Assembly (NCBI RefSeq): GCF_024626525.1
Contig: NZ_JANJGU010000011.1
Span: forward strand, 62,001 to 126,000
Direction of reading: 5' to 3'
Length of the DNA: 64,000 nt
Source: Lederbergia panacisoli
GTDB lineage: Bacteria; Bacillota; Bacilli; Bacillales; Bacillaceae_C
Below, piece after piece: positions 45,169-56,135 of the stretch. Below the pieces are notes generated by a model. The model saw nothing but the letters and a program-made list of their open reading frames with translations, made no database searches and was not told the DNA's origin. Positions within the stretch are counted from its first letter, which is position 1; each line of letters opens with the position of its first letter. The position numbers and the translations under genes were made by a program.

Positions 45169-46128
45169 TTACCACAAACTATTATCAGTCAGTCTCCTTG
45201 AAATATAGTTAGCCGAAAATACTAAAATGAGTCCTATAATTCCTTCAAATAACCCAATCGCAGTTGCATAACTAAAGTTACTAGATTCTAGACCGACTCG
45301 AAAAACATAGGTAGCAATGACATCAGATGTCTTATAATTTAATGGATTATATAAGAGTAATATTTTTTCAAATCCAACTGCTAATAAGTTTCCTATATTC
45401 AATATTAGTAGTGTAATAATCGTGGGAAGAATTCCCGGTATAGTAATATAAATCGTTTGCTTCCAGCGATTGGCACCGTCAATCTTAGCTGCTTCATATA
45501 ATTCCCCATTAATGCCAGTTAGTGCAGCTAGATAAAGTATCGCTCCCCAACCTAAGCCTTGCCATATTTCAGATCCAATATATATCGTTCTAAACCATTC
45601 AGGTTTCTGGATAAAACTTATCTTTTCCCCTGTAAAAAATTCAACAATATTATTAATCGATCCATTGAGGGCTACTAGTTCCAAAATCATCCCTGAAACA
45701 ATAACAATAGAAAAAAAGTGCGGTAAATATGAAGCAGTTTGAACAAACCTTTTAAATTTCATTGATTTTAGTTCATTCAATAAAAGCGCAAAAATAATTG
45801 GTGCCGGAAAAGTGATAAGTAATGTCAAACTACTAAGAATGAGAGTATTTTTAAAAACTTTTAAAAAGGTTGGATCAGATATGAACATTTTTACATAATG
45901 TAAACCTACCCAATATTCTCCAAATATACTTCCTCCGGGTACAAATTTACGAAAGGCAATAATATTCCCTGCCATTGGTCCGTATTTAAAAACAAGTAAA
46001 TAAATGATTGGTAGGATTAATAAAGAGTACAGCTGCCAATCCTTCCTAAGCGTTCTAAGAACTGTCAATAATTTCGTTGTTTTTTTATTTGATACTTCAA
46101 CTTGCGTCTTTTTGCCAATTTGTTGCAC
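45169..46128 (-). CDS. ABC sugar transporter permease (LplB/YteP type)
   Basis: The first ATG of the frame (46134) touches the ribosome site, so GTG 46128, six bases after AGGGGGA, is the better start. The product is 319 residues with six membrane segments and the ATPase-docking loop LYEAAKIDGANRWKQTIYI. It pairs with the permease downstream. It is the first gene of its transcription unit: a cre site and two operator copies lie in the 200-bp gap upstream. This is the CUT1 first-permease type of the Lpl group. Confidence 0.9.
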   Translation of the reverse strand: MQQIGKKTQVEVSNKKTTKLLTVLRTLRKDWQLYSLLILPIIYLLVFKYGPMAGNIIAFRKFVPGGSIFGEYWVGLHYVKMFISDPTFLKVFKNTLILSSLTLLITFPAPIIFALLLNELKSMKFKRFVQTASYLPHFFSIVIVSGMILELVALNGSINNIVEFFTGEKISFIQKPEWFRTIYIGSEIWQGLGWGAILYLAALTGINGELYEAAKIDGANRWKQTIYITIPGILPTIITLLILNIGNLLAVGFEKILLLYNPLNYKTSDVIATYVFRVGLESSNFSYATAIGLFEGIIGLILVFSANYISRRLTDNSLW

Positions 46129-46169
46129 ATACATTCCCCCTATGCATCTCTGTCAAGTTATCATGCATA

Positions 46170-46185
46170 ATCAAGCGCTTTCAAT
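46170..46185 (-). promoter_or_regulatory. Catabolite response element (cre) of the importer operon
   Basis: The minus strand reads ATTGAAAGCGCTTGAT, an excellent match to the CcpA-binding consensus WTGNAARCGNWWWCA. It lies about 45 bp upstream of the permease start. Glucose repression through CcpA is expected. Confidence 0.75.
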
Positions 46186-46212
46186 ATTGAATAATGATCA
46201 TTAAGACCTATA

Positions 46213-46270
46213 ACTAACCTACTAGTATGGTACATTGTGAAAAAAACTACTAACCTACTAGTATGTTAGT
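46213..46270. promoter_or_regulatory. Two operator copies upstream of the importer operon
   Basis: Copy 1 (46213-46234) and copy 2 (46249-46270) both start ACTAACCTACTAGTATG. Copy 2 is a near-perfect palindrome (left half ACTAACCTACT, right half AGTATGTTAGT, 10 of 11 positions). The central TACTAGTATGGTA of copy 1 (46220-46232) recurs exactly upstream of aguA. They are 36 bp apart, which permits cooperative binding on one DNA face or looping. The regulator is not encoded in the window. Confidence 0.7.
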
Positions 46271-46332
46271 TTTATCTATATAATAACTTTAATCATTAAA
46301 ATAATCAATACATATTTTTTAATACCTTTTTC

Positions 46333-47454
46333 CTAATTGTTTTGGCTTATACTAATTAAAGTATCATTTATTTGTGTTGATACGCATTTCTGTTTTCTTC
46401 CGTTCTCTAAAGAATCCCATATTCCCCAGAGATACATAATTCCTAATGCTCTATCGTATAAACCATATCCGGGTCGACATTCCTCATCCCAAATATGTCT
46501 TCCGTGATCGGGACGGGCATACCCAGTAAAGCCGTATTCATGAAATGCTTCTACAACATTGGTAATATTAATCGACCCATCTTTCGTTCGATGCGATGTT
46601 TCAATAAAATCTCCATTTTCATAGATTTTTATGTTTCTTATATGAGTAAATGGAATGCGATCCGCAAATTCCCTAATCATTGCTGGGATATCATTTCTAG
46701 GATTCGCCCCTAATGAGCCGCTGCATAAAGTTAAACAATTGAATGGGCTATCAACTAGTTTTAGCAGCTTTCGAATATTCTCTTGAGATGTAATTATTCT
46801 TGGCAAACCAAAAATCTCCCATGGTGGATCATCCGGGTGAATCGCCATTTTAATATTATGCAATTCAGCAATAGGAATAATTTTATTTAAAAAGTATTCT
46901 AAGTTATCCCATAATCCTTCTGTAGATACATTACTATAAGCAGCAAAAAGTTGTTTTATCGACTTTAAACGCTTAGGTTCCCAGCCAGGCATTGTATATT
47001 CTGGATTATGGGCAATTTGTTCAATTAATTCGAATGGATCCATGCCGCCAACTTTAGCCTCTTCATAAAATAAAGCAGTGGAACCATCTTCCAATTGTTT
47101 ATACAAATCAGTTCTTACCCAATCAAATACAGGCATGAAATTATAGCAAATTACCCTTACGCCTACTTGGGCTAAGTTTTCAATTGTTTTAATATAGTTT
47201 TCAATATATTTATCTCTAGTCGGTAGACCAAGCTTAATATCATCGTGAACATTGACACTTTCAACCACTTCGATATGAAACCCACATTCTTCTGCTTGTT
47301 TTTTCTGTTCCAATATGCGGTCCAAAGGCCATACTTCACCCGCCGGTATATCGTGAAGCGCCCAAACAATCCCCTCTACCCCAGGGATTTGTCTAATATG
47401 ACGTAAACTTACTCCATCATTGCCTTTACCAAACCATCTAAACACCATTCTCAC
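46333..47454 (-). CDS. uxuA: Mannonate dehydratase
   Basis: Converts D-mannonate to 2-keto-3-deoxy-gluconate in glucuronate breakdown. The 373-residue product starts at GTG 47454, seven bases after CGGAGGA, and opens MRMVFRWFGKGNDGVSLRHI, typical of UxuA. Later motifs include CYNFMPVFDWVRTDL, MAIHPDDPPW (metal-site His and Asp), CSGSLGANPRND, and YARPDHGRHIWDE. It lies between aguA and the importer operon, turning the glucuronate released by AguA toward central metabolism. The isomerase and reductase (UxaC, UxuB) are not in the window. Confidence 0.9.
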   Translation of the reverse strand: MRMVFRWFGKGNDGVSLRHIRQIPGVEGIVWALHDIPAGEVWPLDRILEQKKQAEECGFHIEVVESVNVHDDIKLGLPTRDKYIENYIKTIENLAQVGVRVICYNFMPVFDWVRTDLYKQLEDGSTALFYEEAKVGGMDPFELIEQIAHNPEYTMPGWEPKRLKSIKQLFAAYSNVSTEGLWDNLEYFLNKIIPIAELHNIKMAIHPDDPPWEIFGLPRIITSQENIRKLLKLVDSPFNCLTLCSGSLGANPRNDIPAMIREFADRIPFTHIRNIKIYENGDFIETSHRTKDGSINITNVVEAFHEYGFTGYARPDHGRHIWDEECRPGYGLYDRALGIMYLWGIWDSLENGRKQKCVSTQINDTLISISQNN

Positions 47455-47508
47455 TGCCTATTCCTCCGATCATGCATCCATCAATCATCTTCTTAATATA
47501 TAATATGC

Positions 47509-47541
47509 TGAAAAAGGAATTTCCTAGGAACTCCTTTTTCA
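47509..47541 (-). terminator. Intercistronic hairpin between aguA and uxuA
   Basis: GAAAAAGGA pairs with TCCTTTTTC around a loop that itself contains CCTAGG. It is T-rich at the end on the minus strand but lacks a clean run, so it may be a weak terminator or an mRNA-stability element. Confidence 0.45.
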
Positions 47542-47548
47542 AACACCA

Positions 47549-49633
47549 TTAATATATTGTTCTATTTTTTTCATCTGCAATACCTGATTTTCGATAAAAG
47601 TAAGTATTGATCTGATCACGCCAAGATTTTGCATTCTCCAATTGAAGATTTAAACGTTCCTGTACATTTACATATCTTATTTCATCAATTTTGTCTTTCA
47701 ATTTATTCCAATTATTTATTAGCTCCTCAACTTGTTCTACGCCCCTAAAATGAGTGTTATAAATATGTTGAATAACAGTTTCCCCTGATTTCAATTTATG
47801 CGTATAGGGGACATGGTGGAAGAATAATAATAATTCATCTGGACATGTATTCAGTGAGTTATATATTTCTTTATTAGGAGAGAAATATTGATTTGCATAT
47901 CCTGTTCCTGTTTCGATTGTTCGATCTACTCCGATTCCATCCCGATCGGCAAAATGATATGTGCCCCATACGGAATATTCGTACCCATCAATATTCGGTC
48001 CATAATGGTGTCCAATATTTACCATCCAACCAATTCCTAGAGGAGCGGTATAGTTTTCATATATTGGCCATGATTCTAATAACATGTTGTTTATTATCTC
48101 AATAACAACTGGATCGTGGCCAAAAGTCATACGGATCCAATCCTCCGCTATGGTCTCTGATGCAAGCTCGGGATCCCAAATGAGACGACCATACCCATAT
48201 AAATTTGCTTGGGCAAGCGTATGACCAGTCCAGTTCATATCATTTCCTATATTGGAAACTGCACATATACCGCTATACTTATACTTATATAGAGACCCAT
48301 TGACGATATTTTTAACTGTTGATCCTTCGCCCTTTGCATACGTGTCAAATTCCAATACTTCTTTCCATTGCGGGACAAGGTAGCATAGATCTTTTTGCTG
48401 TCCTGTATATTCTTGTGTTACTTGAAACTCCATCATTTGATTTGTTTTTTCAAGTGCTCCAAATAAAGGAGAAACTGGCTCCCTCACTTGAAAATCCATT
48501 GGGCCATTTTTCACCTGCAAAATGACATTATCAAGAAATTTACCATCTAATGGTTTAAAGTGGTCATATGCAGCTCTCGCTCTATCCGTAGAACGGTTGC
48601 GCCAATCTTGTAAGCAATTATAGACAAAACATCTCCAAATAACGAGTCCCCCGAATGGTTCTAAAGCTCGCCCTAATAGATTCGCTCCGTCAGCATGGTC
48701 GCGATTATATGAAAAAGGACCTGGTCGATGTTCAGAATCGGCTTTAACGACAAATCCACCAAAGTCTGGAATATATTGATAGATTTCTTTAGCCTTATTT
48801 TCCCACCATTTTATGACATCTGAATCAAGGGGATCTGCGGTATCCAACTGACCAATTTCGATTGGACTAGCAAAATTTATACTTAAAAAAGTTTTGATTC
48901 CGTAGGCTCGGAAAATATCCGCAATTTTAGCTACATCAGGTAAAAACTCGTCGGTGATTAATTTCGTTTCTACTTTCCAGACGTTAACATTATTAATCGA
49001 AATGGCATTAATTCCAACTGAGGACAGAAGTCTTGCATAATCTTTAATTCGAGCTAGGTTTTTAGTTATTTTATTATCTTCAAAAAAAATAGACTGCCCT
49101 GAGTAACCACGCTCAATACTAGCGTTCATATTATCCCATTGATTTAACATTCTTATCTGATTTTTCGGGGATTCAACGATTTTTATCTTTTTGAGTGAAT
49201 CACCAAGTTGAATCATACGCAGCAAATGATGAGTGGCATAAAGCACAGCTTTATCCGACTTCCCAAGAAGTAAAAGGCTTTCATTTTCACCATTATTTAC
49301 TGACTGAATGATATAACCTTCATCATTTAATTCATCTATTTTATATGTATCTATTCCATAGTTTTGCCAATCAATATCATTGTATATTCCGAGAATGATT
49401 GAAGCGTCAATTGTCTTATCAGAAACGATTGGTTCTTCCCCAAGCATTGATTGAATGCCTTGTCTCAATTCATAAAGAGAAGATTGTAAAATAGGTGAAT
49501 TTCCTATTACTGCTATACTTCGACAAAGTGAAGAATGATTTTCATACCATTCATTGTCTGTAATTCTTTCATATTGGAGCCAGCATGCATAACTTTTCTT
49601 CCATGCAATATGTTCTTTCAGACTAGTTTCCAT
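47549..49633 (-). CDS. aguA: Alpha-glucuronidase, GH67
   Basis: Removes 4-O-methyl-glucuronic acid from the non-reducing end of xylo-oligosaccharides (aldouronic acids). The 694-residue product starts at ATG 49633, eight bases after GGAGGAG. GH67 marks: [10 protein letters not shown] near the N-terminus, [20 protein letters not shown] with the probable acid Glu at about residue 301, [12 protein letters not shown], the catalytic-base region with DHFKPLDG, and [10 protein letters not shown]. No signal peptide, so it is cytoplasmic and works after import. A cre and an operator copy lie upstream. Confidence 0.95.
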   Translation of the reverse strand: METSLKEHIAWKKSYACWLQYERITDNEWYENHSSLCRSIAVIGNSPILQSSLYELRQGIQSMLGEEPIVSDKTIDASIILGIYNDIDWQNYGIDTYKIDELNDEGYIIQSVNNGENESLLLLGKSDKAVLYATHHLLRMIQLGDSLKKIKIVESPKNQIRMLNQWDNMNASIERGYSGQSIFFEDNKITKNLARIKDYARLLSSVGINAISINNVNVWKVETKLITDEFLPDVAKIADIFRAYGIKTFLSINFASPIEIGQLDTADPLDSDVIKWWENKAKEIYQYIPDFGGFVVKADSEHRPGPFSYNRDHADGANLLGRALEPFGGLVIWRCFVYNCLQDWRNRSTDRARAAYDHFKPLDGKFLDNVILQVKNGPMDFQVREPVSPLFGALEKTNQMMEFQVTQEYTGQQKDLCYLVPQWKEVLEFDTYAKGEGSTVKNIVNGSLYKYKYSGICAVSNIGNDMNWTGHTLAQANLYGYGRLIWDPELASETIAEDWIRMTFGHDPVVIEIINNMLLESWPIYENYTAPLGIGWMVNIGHHYGPNIDGYEYSVWGTYHFADRDGIGVDRTIETGTGYANQYFSPNKEIYNSLNTCPDELLLFFHHVPYTHKLKSGETVIQHIYNTHFRGVEQVEELINNWNKLKDKIDEIRYVNVQERLNLQLENAKSWRDQINTYFYRKSGIADEKNRTIY

Positions 49634-49665
49634 ACTTAAATCTCCTCCATATATTGATAGCTTGA

Positions 49666-49679
49666 TGATAACGATTACA
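49666..49679 (-). promoter_or_regulatory. cre site of aguA
   Basis: The minus strand reads TGTAATCGTTATCA, matching the CcpA consensus TGWAANCGNTNWCA at every defined base. It lies 33 bp upstream of the aguA start. Confidence 0.7.
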
Positions 49680-49742
49680 AAGGTATAATTACAATGAGAG
49701 CCAAAACATATTCATATTGTAACATTAATTTAGAGTTTTGTA

Positions 49743-49755
49743 TACTAGTATGGTA
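49743..49755. promoter_or_regulatory. Third operator copy, upstream of aguA
   Basis: TACTAGTATGGTA is identical to 13 bases of copy 1 at 46220-46232. It lies 110 bp upstream of aguA, in the 178-bp gap behind argF. Confidence 0.65.
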
Positions 49756-49811
49756 ATTTTATGTGAATAAAAAGATACATACTATCAATAATAGCATGCA
49801 TCTTTTTTGAC

Positions 49812-50759
49812 TTACCCCATTAAAGCAACCATCAAAGCTTTCTGTACATGAAGACGGTTTTCTGCTTCATCAAACACATAAGATTGTGGCCCATCAATCA
49901 CGTCCGTTGTTACTTCTTCCCCACGTTTTGCAGGTAGACAGTGAAGGAATATTGCGTCATTTTTCGCAAGTGACATCAATTTGCTATTCACTTGGAAGGC
50001 TTTAAAAGCTTGTAGTCTGACCTCTTTTTCGTCCTCCCATCCCATGCTCGTCCAAACATCCGTATAAACTGCATCTGCACCGCTTACCGCAGCTAGGGGA
50101 TCATTTAACACTTCGACATGTGCACCTGTTTCTTTTGCGATCTTAAGGGCAAGTTCTGTGATTTCCTTTTTAGGTTCATATCCTTCTGGAGAGGCAATGG
50201 AACAATGTACCCCAAGTTTTGCGCACGCAATCATTAATGAATGGGCTACATTATTTCCATCCCCTACATAGGCTAGTTTTTGGCCAACCAATGTTCCCTT
50301 CACTTCATAAAGGGTCATTAAATCCGCAAGTGCCTGGCAAGGATGAAAATCATCCGTCAACGCATTGATGACGGGTACACTTGAATTGGCAGCCAATTCT
50401 TCAACAGCTTTATGTTCATATGCACGTATCATAATGCCATCTACATATCTTGAAAGTGTTTTAGCAGTATCGGGGACCGTTTCTCCTCTTCCAAGTTGAA
50501 TATCATTACGACTTAAGAAAAGTGCATGACCACCAAGCTGGTTCATTCCGACCTCAAAGGAAACACGCGTTCTTGTTGAAGATTTTTCAAAGATCATCGC
50601 TAATGTTTTCCCTTTTAGATATGGATGGAGTTCTCCTTGCTTCTGCATTTTCTTTAAACCAATAGCTACATCGATTAATTGAGTGATTTCTTCTGTCGAA
50701 AGCTCAGATAAGCTCAATAAGTGTTTTCCTTTTAAACTATTAGCTGTTGTTGTCACCAT
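49812..50759 (-). CDS. argF: Ornithine carbamoyltransferase
   Basis: Makes citrulline from ornithine and carbamoyl phosphate. ATG 50759 overlaps the carB stop by one base (TGATG) and has AAAGGGTGA upstream; longer in-frame starts lie inside carB and are unlikely. The 315-residue product has the carbamoyl-phosphate motif [13 protein letters not shown], the HPCQALADL motif, and the ornithine-site [13 protein letters not shown]. It is the last gene of argCJBD-carAB-argF and uses the product of CarAB. Confidence 0.95.
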   Translation of the reverse strand: MVTTTANSLKGKHLLSLSELSTEEITQLIDVAIGLKKMQKQGELHPYLKGKTLAMIFEKSSTRTRVSFEVGMNQLGGHALFLSRNDIQLGRGETVPDTAKTLSRYVDGIMIRAYEHKAVEELAANSSVPVINALTDDFHPCQALADLMTLYEVKGTLVGQKLAYVGDGNNVAHSLMIACAKLGVHCSIASPEGYEPKKEITELALKIAKETGAHVEVLNDPLAAVSGADAVYTDVWTSMGWEDEKEVRLQAFKAFQVNSKLMSLAKNDAIFLHCLPAKRGEEVTTDVIDGPQSYVFDEAENRLHVQKALMVALMG

Positions 50760-53700
50760 CAAATCACCCTTTCTTTTTTTGTTAATTGTCCATGCCATTC
50801 CTGCATAGAGAATGGTTTTTCATTGCTTTGTCTATAAGCAGCAATTGTCGTTAGCAATGTTTCCATTTCTGTTATGACGGAAAGCTGTGAATTAGATGCT
50901 TCCATCCGCATTTCTTTCGATTTTTTAGAAGTCCCAAGACTTAAGAAAATGGATCCGTTGCTTTGTTTCAACCAATCAGCAAATGAATAGTTTTCATTTG
51001 CAATTGAAACTCCTTCTTTTAATAAAATATCTTGGATAAGTGCAAACTCATTTTCTTTTACATCAATATATACTTCTAATTTTAGCGTTTCTTTATTTGC
51101 ATTCCACTTAATTGCTTTCGCCAACGCTTCATCAAATGTTTTGCCAAATGCAATGAGTTCCCCTGTTGATTTCATCTCAGGAGTTAATCGTGGATCGACT
51201 CCATCCAGCTTCCCTGTTGAAAAAACAGGATTTTTTATCGCGTAATACAATTGAGATATTTCATTATCCATAACTTTTCCACCTGTTAAAATATTGATAC
51301 ATTCATCTATAACATTGACGCCTGTCATTTTACTAATAATCGGAACAGTTCTTGATGCTCTAGGGTTTACCTCCAACACATAAACTGTTTCATTGTAAAT
51401 AACGAATTGAACATTAAAAATTCCTTTAAAATGAAGTTTTAGTGCAATTTTTTTTGAATACTCATAAGCTTGCTGCTGATAGTTATCACATATCGAAACT
51501 GGCGGTGTAACAGCCATACTATCTCCAGAATGGACCCCCGCTTTTTCTATATGTTCAAAATATCCGGGAATAAAAATATCTTCCCCATCCGACAATACAT
51601 CTACTTCCATTTCTGTCCCTTTATAATAAGCGTCAATTAGAACAGGATATGCAATTTTATTAAGATGTTCATGTAATTCTTGCTCGCTGTCAATAATCAA
51701 CATCCCTTGACCACCAATGACATACGATGGTCTCAGAAGTAGAGGAAAACCAATTTCAGCAGATTTTGCAACTAAATCCACCTCATTTAATGCCGTTAAT
51801 CCTGGGATATGAGGAATATCCAATTCTTTCAGAAGCGTATAAAAACGTTCACGATCTTCAACTATATCAATTTGGTCTTGAGTGATCGAAAGTAATGGGA
51901 TTCCATTCTCTTCTAATTCTTTAGCAAGATTAATGGAAGTTTGCCCGCCAAATTGAAGGATGACACCATCTGGCTGCTCGTATTCGAGTACATTTAACAC
52001 ATCTTCTGCCCGAAGAGGCTCAAAATATAAGCGGTCAGCAATTTGAAAATCAGTACTAACCGTCCCGGGATTATTATTGATCAAGATCGCTTCGTAGCCT
52101 GCTTTCTTTAAAGCTAGCACTCCATGGACTGTACAGTAATCAAACTCTATTCCTTGACCAATTCGAACCGGACCGGAACCAATAATAGCGATTTTTGGTT
52201 TTTTTCCTCCGGATATTAAATCTCCTTCACCTTTCCATGTGGAATAAAAATAAGGAGCAGCTGCGGGGAATTCTCCTGCACACGAGTCAACCATATTATA
52301 TACAGGCTTAATCTCAAACGTTTTTTGTTTTTCTCGTACCTTTTTTAAATTAGTATTCCAAACATATGCAAGCCACTCTTCTGAAAAACCCAGTGTTTTT
52401 AACTCTTTTAATAAATCTTGTGAAATGGTGTCAAGATTGACAGCCTTCGCCTTTTTCTCATAATTCACTAATAATAGTAATTGATCCAAAAAAAAGTACT
52501 GAATGTTAGTTGCTTTATGGATTTCATCTGTCGTTACCCCACGTCTCATCAATTCGAGTATGGAAAAAAAGCGAATGTCATCGGGTAAAGTTACAGAATT
52601 CCAAAGCTCAGCATCACTGTAGGACGATATTCCTGTTAGCTCAAGTCCGATTGTTTTAATTTCAAGGGACCTGACTGCTTTTTGTAATGCTGCAGGCAGA
52701 TGACGTTCAATCGCCATGATTTCTCCGGTTGCCTTCATTTGGGTGCCTAATTTTCGGTCTGCTTCTATAAACTTATCAAATGGCCACCTAGGCATTTTAA
52801 CGACGGTATAATCGACTACTGGCTCAGAGCTTGCAAAGGTCGTACCTGTTACTGGGTTGATTAATTCATGCAAATGATAACCAAGTGCAAGCTTTGCTGC
52901 CATTTTAGCAATAGGATAGCCTGTCGCTTTGGAAGCAAGGGCTGAAGATCGACTTAATCGCGGATTTACCTCAATTAAATAATATTGTGAGCTATCGGGA
53001 TCCTGGGCAAATTGAATATTACAGCCTCCGACAATTTTCAATGCCCGAATAATTTTTACTGCAGAAGTATAAAGGGCTTCATATTCCTTATCCGTTAATG
53101 TTTGTTGAGGAGCGACCACAATCGAATCACCTGTATGGACCCCTACAGGATCAAAGTTCTCCATGCTGCAAACTGCGATGCAAGTATCATTTGCATCTCG
53201 AATCATTTCGAATTCTAACTCTTTAAAACCAGCAATACTTTTTTCAATTAAGCATTGTGTTATTGGACTTGCTTCAAGTCCTTTTTTTACGACGGATATT
53301 AATTGTTCTTCTGTAGACACAATCCCTCCACCACCACCACCTAATGTATAGGCAGGACGGATAATGACCGGATATCCGATATGATTGGCAAAATCAATTG
53401 CTTCCTTGACGGTATGAATAATAGAGCTGTCAGGAACGGGTTCCGACAATTCATGCATTAACGATCGAAAAGCCTCGCGATCTTCACCTTGCATGATTGA
53501 TTCAGGTGTTGTGCCAAGTACTTGAACATTATACTTTTCTAGTACGCCTTGCTCATACAATTGAACGGTTAAATTTAGTCCTGTCTGGCCACCAAGCGTA
53601 CCTAATATCGCATCAGGTTCTTCTTTTTTTATAATTTCTGTAATGGATTGAACAGTCATTGGCTCGAAATAAACGATATCTGCAAATTGTTCATCCGTCA

Positions 53701-53863
53701 TAATCGTAGCTGGGTTATTATTTACAAGTACAACTTCAATTCCTTCTTCTTTTAGTGCCATACATGCTTGCGTACCAGCATAGTCAAACTCCGCTGCCTG
53801 ACCAATTATGATTGGACCCGAACCAATAACCAAAACTTTTTTTAAATCTTTGTGCCTAGGCAT
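50759..53863 (-). CDS. carB: Carbamoyl-phosphate synthase large subunit, arginine operon
   Basis: The 1034-residue product has the duplicated ATP-grasp structure. First half: [52 protein letters not shown]. Second half: [51 protein letters not shown] shortened C-terminal domain follows, as in arginine-specific Bacillus CarB. It makes carbamoyl phosphate from bicarbonate, ammonia and two ATP; ammonia normally comes from CarA through a tunnel. It overlaps carA by eight bases. The active sites look intact, in contrast to the partner CarA. Confidence 0.95.
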   Translation of the reverse strand: MPRHKDLKKVLVIGSGPIIIGQAAEFDYAGTQACMALKEEGIEVVLVNNNPATIMTDEQFADIVYFEPMTVQSITEIIKKEEPDAILGTLGGQTGLNLTVQLYEQGVLEKYNVQVLGTTPESIMQGEDREAFRSLMHELSEPVPDSSIIHTVKEAIDFANHIGYPVIIRPAYTLGGGGGGIVSTEEQLISVVKKGLEASPITQCLIEKSIAGFKELEFEMIRDANDTCIAVCSMENFDPVGVHTGDSIVVAPQQTLTDKEYEALYTSAVKIIRALKIVGGCNIQFAQDPDSSQYYLIEVNPRLSRSSALASKATGYPIAKMAAKLALGYHLHELINPVTGTTFASSEPVVDYTVVKMPRWPFDKFIEADRKLGTQMKATGEIMAIERHLPAALQKAVRSLEIKTIGLELTGISSYSDAELWNSVTLPDDIRFFSILELMRRGVTTDEIHKATNIQYFFLDQLLLLVNYEKKAKAVNLDTISQDLLKELKTLGFSEEWLAYVWNTNLKKVREKQKTFEIKPVYNMVDSCAGEFPAAAPYFYSTWKGEGDLISGGKKPKIAIIGSGPVRIGQGIEFDYCTVHGVLALKKAGYEAILINNNPGTVSTDFQIADRLYFEPLRAEDVLNVLEYEQPDGVILQFGGQTSINLAKELEENGIPLLSITQDQIDIVEDRERFYTLLKELDIPHIPGLTALNEVDLVAKSAEIGFPLLLRPSYVIGGQGMLIIDSEQELHEHLNKIAYPVLIDAYYKGTEMEVDVLSDGEDIFIPGYFEHIEKAGVHSGDSMAVTPPVSICDNYQQQAYEYSKKIALKLHFKGIFNVQFVIYNETVYVLEVNPRASRTVPIISKMTGVNVIDECINILTGGKVMDNEISQLYYAIKNPVFSTGKLDGVDPRLTPEMKSTGELIAFGKTFDEALAKAIKWNANKETLKLEVYIDVKENEFALIQDILLKEGVSIANENYSFADWLKQSNGSIFLSLGTSKKSKEMRMEASNSQLSVITEMETLLTTIAAYRQSNEKPFSMQEWHGQLTKKERVI

Positions 53864-54911
53864 ATATGTTTTCTCCTTTAGATTGCTTCAGCTGATTAGA
53901 AAAAGCATGTTTGATGAGCATTTCAAGTTTTTGGTTTTTTCCATCGGGATGAAATTGATATGTCGCAATTGAATAATTATTATGGGAAAGACCTTCAATG
54001 GATTGATCTTGAATCGATTGAAAAGAAATTTCAAATCCAGCTGACTCAAGACCTTCTTCTAAAACTTCATATCCATGATTTTGATTCGACATATACACTT
54101 CATTTGTTTCCACATGCATAATAGGATGTTTAAAGCTTCTATGGCCCCATTTCATTTTTTTAATATTGGCCCCGAATGCTTCTGCTATTATTTGATGACC
54201 TAGACCAAAACCAATAGTTGGATATTCTTTCGCAATTTCTCTGTATTGAGGAAAGAATAATTTCCAGTTTGAAGGATTTCCCGTCCCTCCTGAAAATACG
54301 ACGCCATCTGGGTTTAATTTTATAATATTAGCTGCATTTGTGCTATTAGGGACAATTGTAATCTTGTAATCTGATTCCAACAGCCATTTTATTAAAGAAT
54401 TTTTGACAGCAAAATCTATTAAAGCAATATGTGTTTTCCCATTTGGATTAAACGTTTTATAGCCAGGGGATGACATTGACGTATGTTTTTTCGATTTACT
54501 CGTAATATCAACTTCTTTTGCTCTCATGGACACCAATGTTTCCCCTTCTTTTAAGAGCTGCTTAATGATTGAACGTGTATCCATTCCCGTCATAACTGGG
54601 ATATATTTTTCCTTAAATATGTTTAACCATTTTCTAATCGATAAGGAGGCTTCCCCGTATTCTTGCTGAATCACTAGTCCAGCAAGCTGGATATCCTCAC
54701 TCTCAAGCTTTTCCTTATCCATAAAACTGTTTAGGATACTAGGATAAGTTGCTAACACAATTTTCCCTTTTATAGCGGGATCAGAGATGAATTCTATAAA
54801 GTTGCCCATTCCCGTGTAAAAAATCATTTCGCCAGAGCATTCCGTTTTCTCTCCGTGCCAATGGCCGGTATATGTAACTCCATTAGCCAGCTTGATCATA
54901 CCTTCCATCAT
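53856..54911 (-). CDS. carA: Carbamoyl-phosphate synthase small subunit with lost glutaminase site
   Basis: The 351-residue product starts at ATG 54911 after GAGGTGAAGGTG and is recognisable by length, operon position and fold (N-terminal domain to about 150, class I glutamine amidotransferase domain after). The glutaminase nucleophile is missing: the usual GICLGHQ is GFGLGHQ, with Gly236 (codon GGT, 54204-54206) for Cys. The LSNGPGDP loop is FSGGTGNP, and the usual HPE of the triad is His321-Pro-Asp323. The N-terminal domain is also divergent. The subunit probably cannot hydrolyse glutamine, so the complex may use free ammonia, as mammalian CPS I does, or borrow the pyrimidine-operon small subunit. 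The frame is intact over its whole length. Confidence 0.85.
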   Translation of the reverse strand: MMEGMIKLANGVTYTGHWHGEKTECSGEMIFYTGMGNFIEFISDPAIKGKIVLATYPSILNSFMDKEKLESEDIQLAGLVIQQEYGEASLSIRKWLNIFKEKYIPVMTGMDTRSIIKQLLKEGETLVSMRAKEVDITSKSKKHTSMSSPGYKTFNPNGKTHIALIDFAVKNSLIKWLLESDYKITIVPNSTNAANIIKLNPDGVVFSGGTGNPSNWKLFFPQYREIAKEYPTIGFGLGHQIIAEAFGANIKKMKWGHRSFKHPIMHVETNEVYMSNQNHGYEVLEEGLESAGFEISFQSIQDQSIEGLSHNNYSIATYQFHPDGKNQKLEMLIKHAFSNQLKQSKGENIYA

Positions 54912-54976
54912 GCACCTTCACCTCAATGTATTTTTATTTTTTCGTTTGTATTTTTATACAATATAATCAAAAAAAT

Positions 54977-56134
54977 TTAACTTATAACTAGTTTCGTATT
55001 ATGCAAAGTACTGCCAATGATTTCAAGTGCTGCATCCAATTCTTCATATGTGACTGTAAGTGGTGGTAAAAATCTTATGACATTTGGACCAGCAACTAAT
55101 GCAAGTAGCCCATTTTCTCTTAATAAACTGATCATTGAACCTACTTCAACGGAAAATTCTATTCCAAACATTAAGCCTTTATGGCGAATAAATTTGAAGC
55201 TTTCTAATGAAGATAGTATTTCCTCAAGCTTTGAAGTAAAATATTCACCTTTTTCGGTTATTTCATTTAGAAATTCTTCGTCAAATACAAGATCTAATGT
55301 AGCATTAGCAGCTGACATGGCAAGTGGATTTCCCCCAAAAGTTGAGCCATGGCTGCCAGGAGCGAATGCAGATTTTAAATATTCCTTTCCAATCATTGCA
55401 CCTGTTGGAAAGCCATTTCCAAGCCCTTTAGCTGATGTAATAATATCTGGGGAAAGATTAAAATGCTGATAAGCAAAAGGTTTGCCTGTACGACCGATAC
55501 CTGTTTGCACTTCATCGATAATAAGAAGGGCTCCGTATTCTTTACATAATTGTTCAACAGCAACTAAAAATTCCTCAGTTGCTACGTGAACCCCACCTTC
55601 ACCTTGAACAACTTCAAGCATAATGGCAGCAGTATCGTTATCTATTTCCCTTTTCAACGCATCTGCATCATTAAATGGTACATGAACAAAGGTTTGCAGC
55701 ATTGAGCCAAAACCCTCTTTCACTTTATCCTGACCTGTCGCAGCCATTGTCGCGAATGTACGTCCATGGAAAGATTGAAGGAATGTAATGATTTTTGATT
55801 TCCCCGTATATTTTCGAGCTAGTTTAATAGCTGCCTCATTCGCTTCCGCCCCACTATTACAGAAGAAAACAGAACTTCCCGTTGAATGTACTGTAAGCTT
55901 TTCAGCAACTTTTTCTTGCAGTGAGCTTTTAAATAAATTGGATGTATGCCATATTTTTTTAAGTTGATCCGTTGTGGCCTCTACAACAACAGGATGGCAA
56001 TGTCCTAGATTACATACACCAATTCCTGAAGTAAAATCCAAATATTCTTTTCCGTTAGAATCAACTACATTCGTTCCGGAACCAGAGACGATTTCAACGT
56101 CCCATCGTGCATAGTTTTCAAATAAATGGCTCAT
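54977..56134 (-). CDS. argD: Acetylornithine aminotransferase
   Basis: PLP-dependent transamination of N-acetylglutamate semialdehyde to N-acetylornithine. The 385-residue product starts at ATG 56134 behind GAGGCAG inside argB's end. Class III aminotransferase marks are visible: [50 protein letters not shown], and the PLP Lys in [15 protein letters not shown]. It is one base after the argB stop, so translation is coupled. Confidence 0.95.
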   Translation of the reverse strand: MSHLFENYARWDVEIVSGSGTNVVDSNGKEYLDFTSGIGVCNLGHCHPVVVEATTDQLKKIWHTSNLFKSSLQEKVAEKLTVHSTGSSVFFCNSGAEANEAAIKLARKYTGKSKIITFLQSFHGRTFATMAATGQDKVKEGFGSMLQTFVHVPFNDADALKREIDNDTAAIMLEVVQGEGGVHVATEEFLVAVEQLCKEYGALLIIDEVQTGIGRTGKPFAYQHFNLSPDIITSAKGLGNGFPTGAMIGKEYLKSAFAPGSHGSTFGGNPLAMSAANATLDLVFDEEFLNEITEKGEYFTSKLEEILSSLESFKFIRHKGLMFGIEFSVEVGSMISLLRENGLLALVAGPNVIRFLPPLTVTYEELDAALEIIGSTLHNTKLVIS

Positions 56135-56135
56135 T

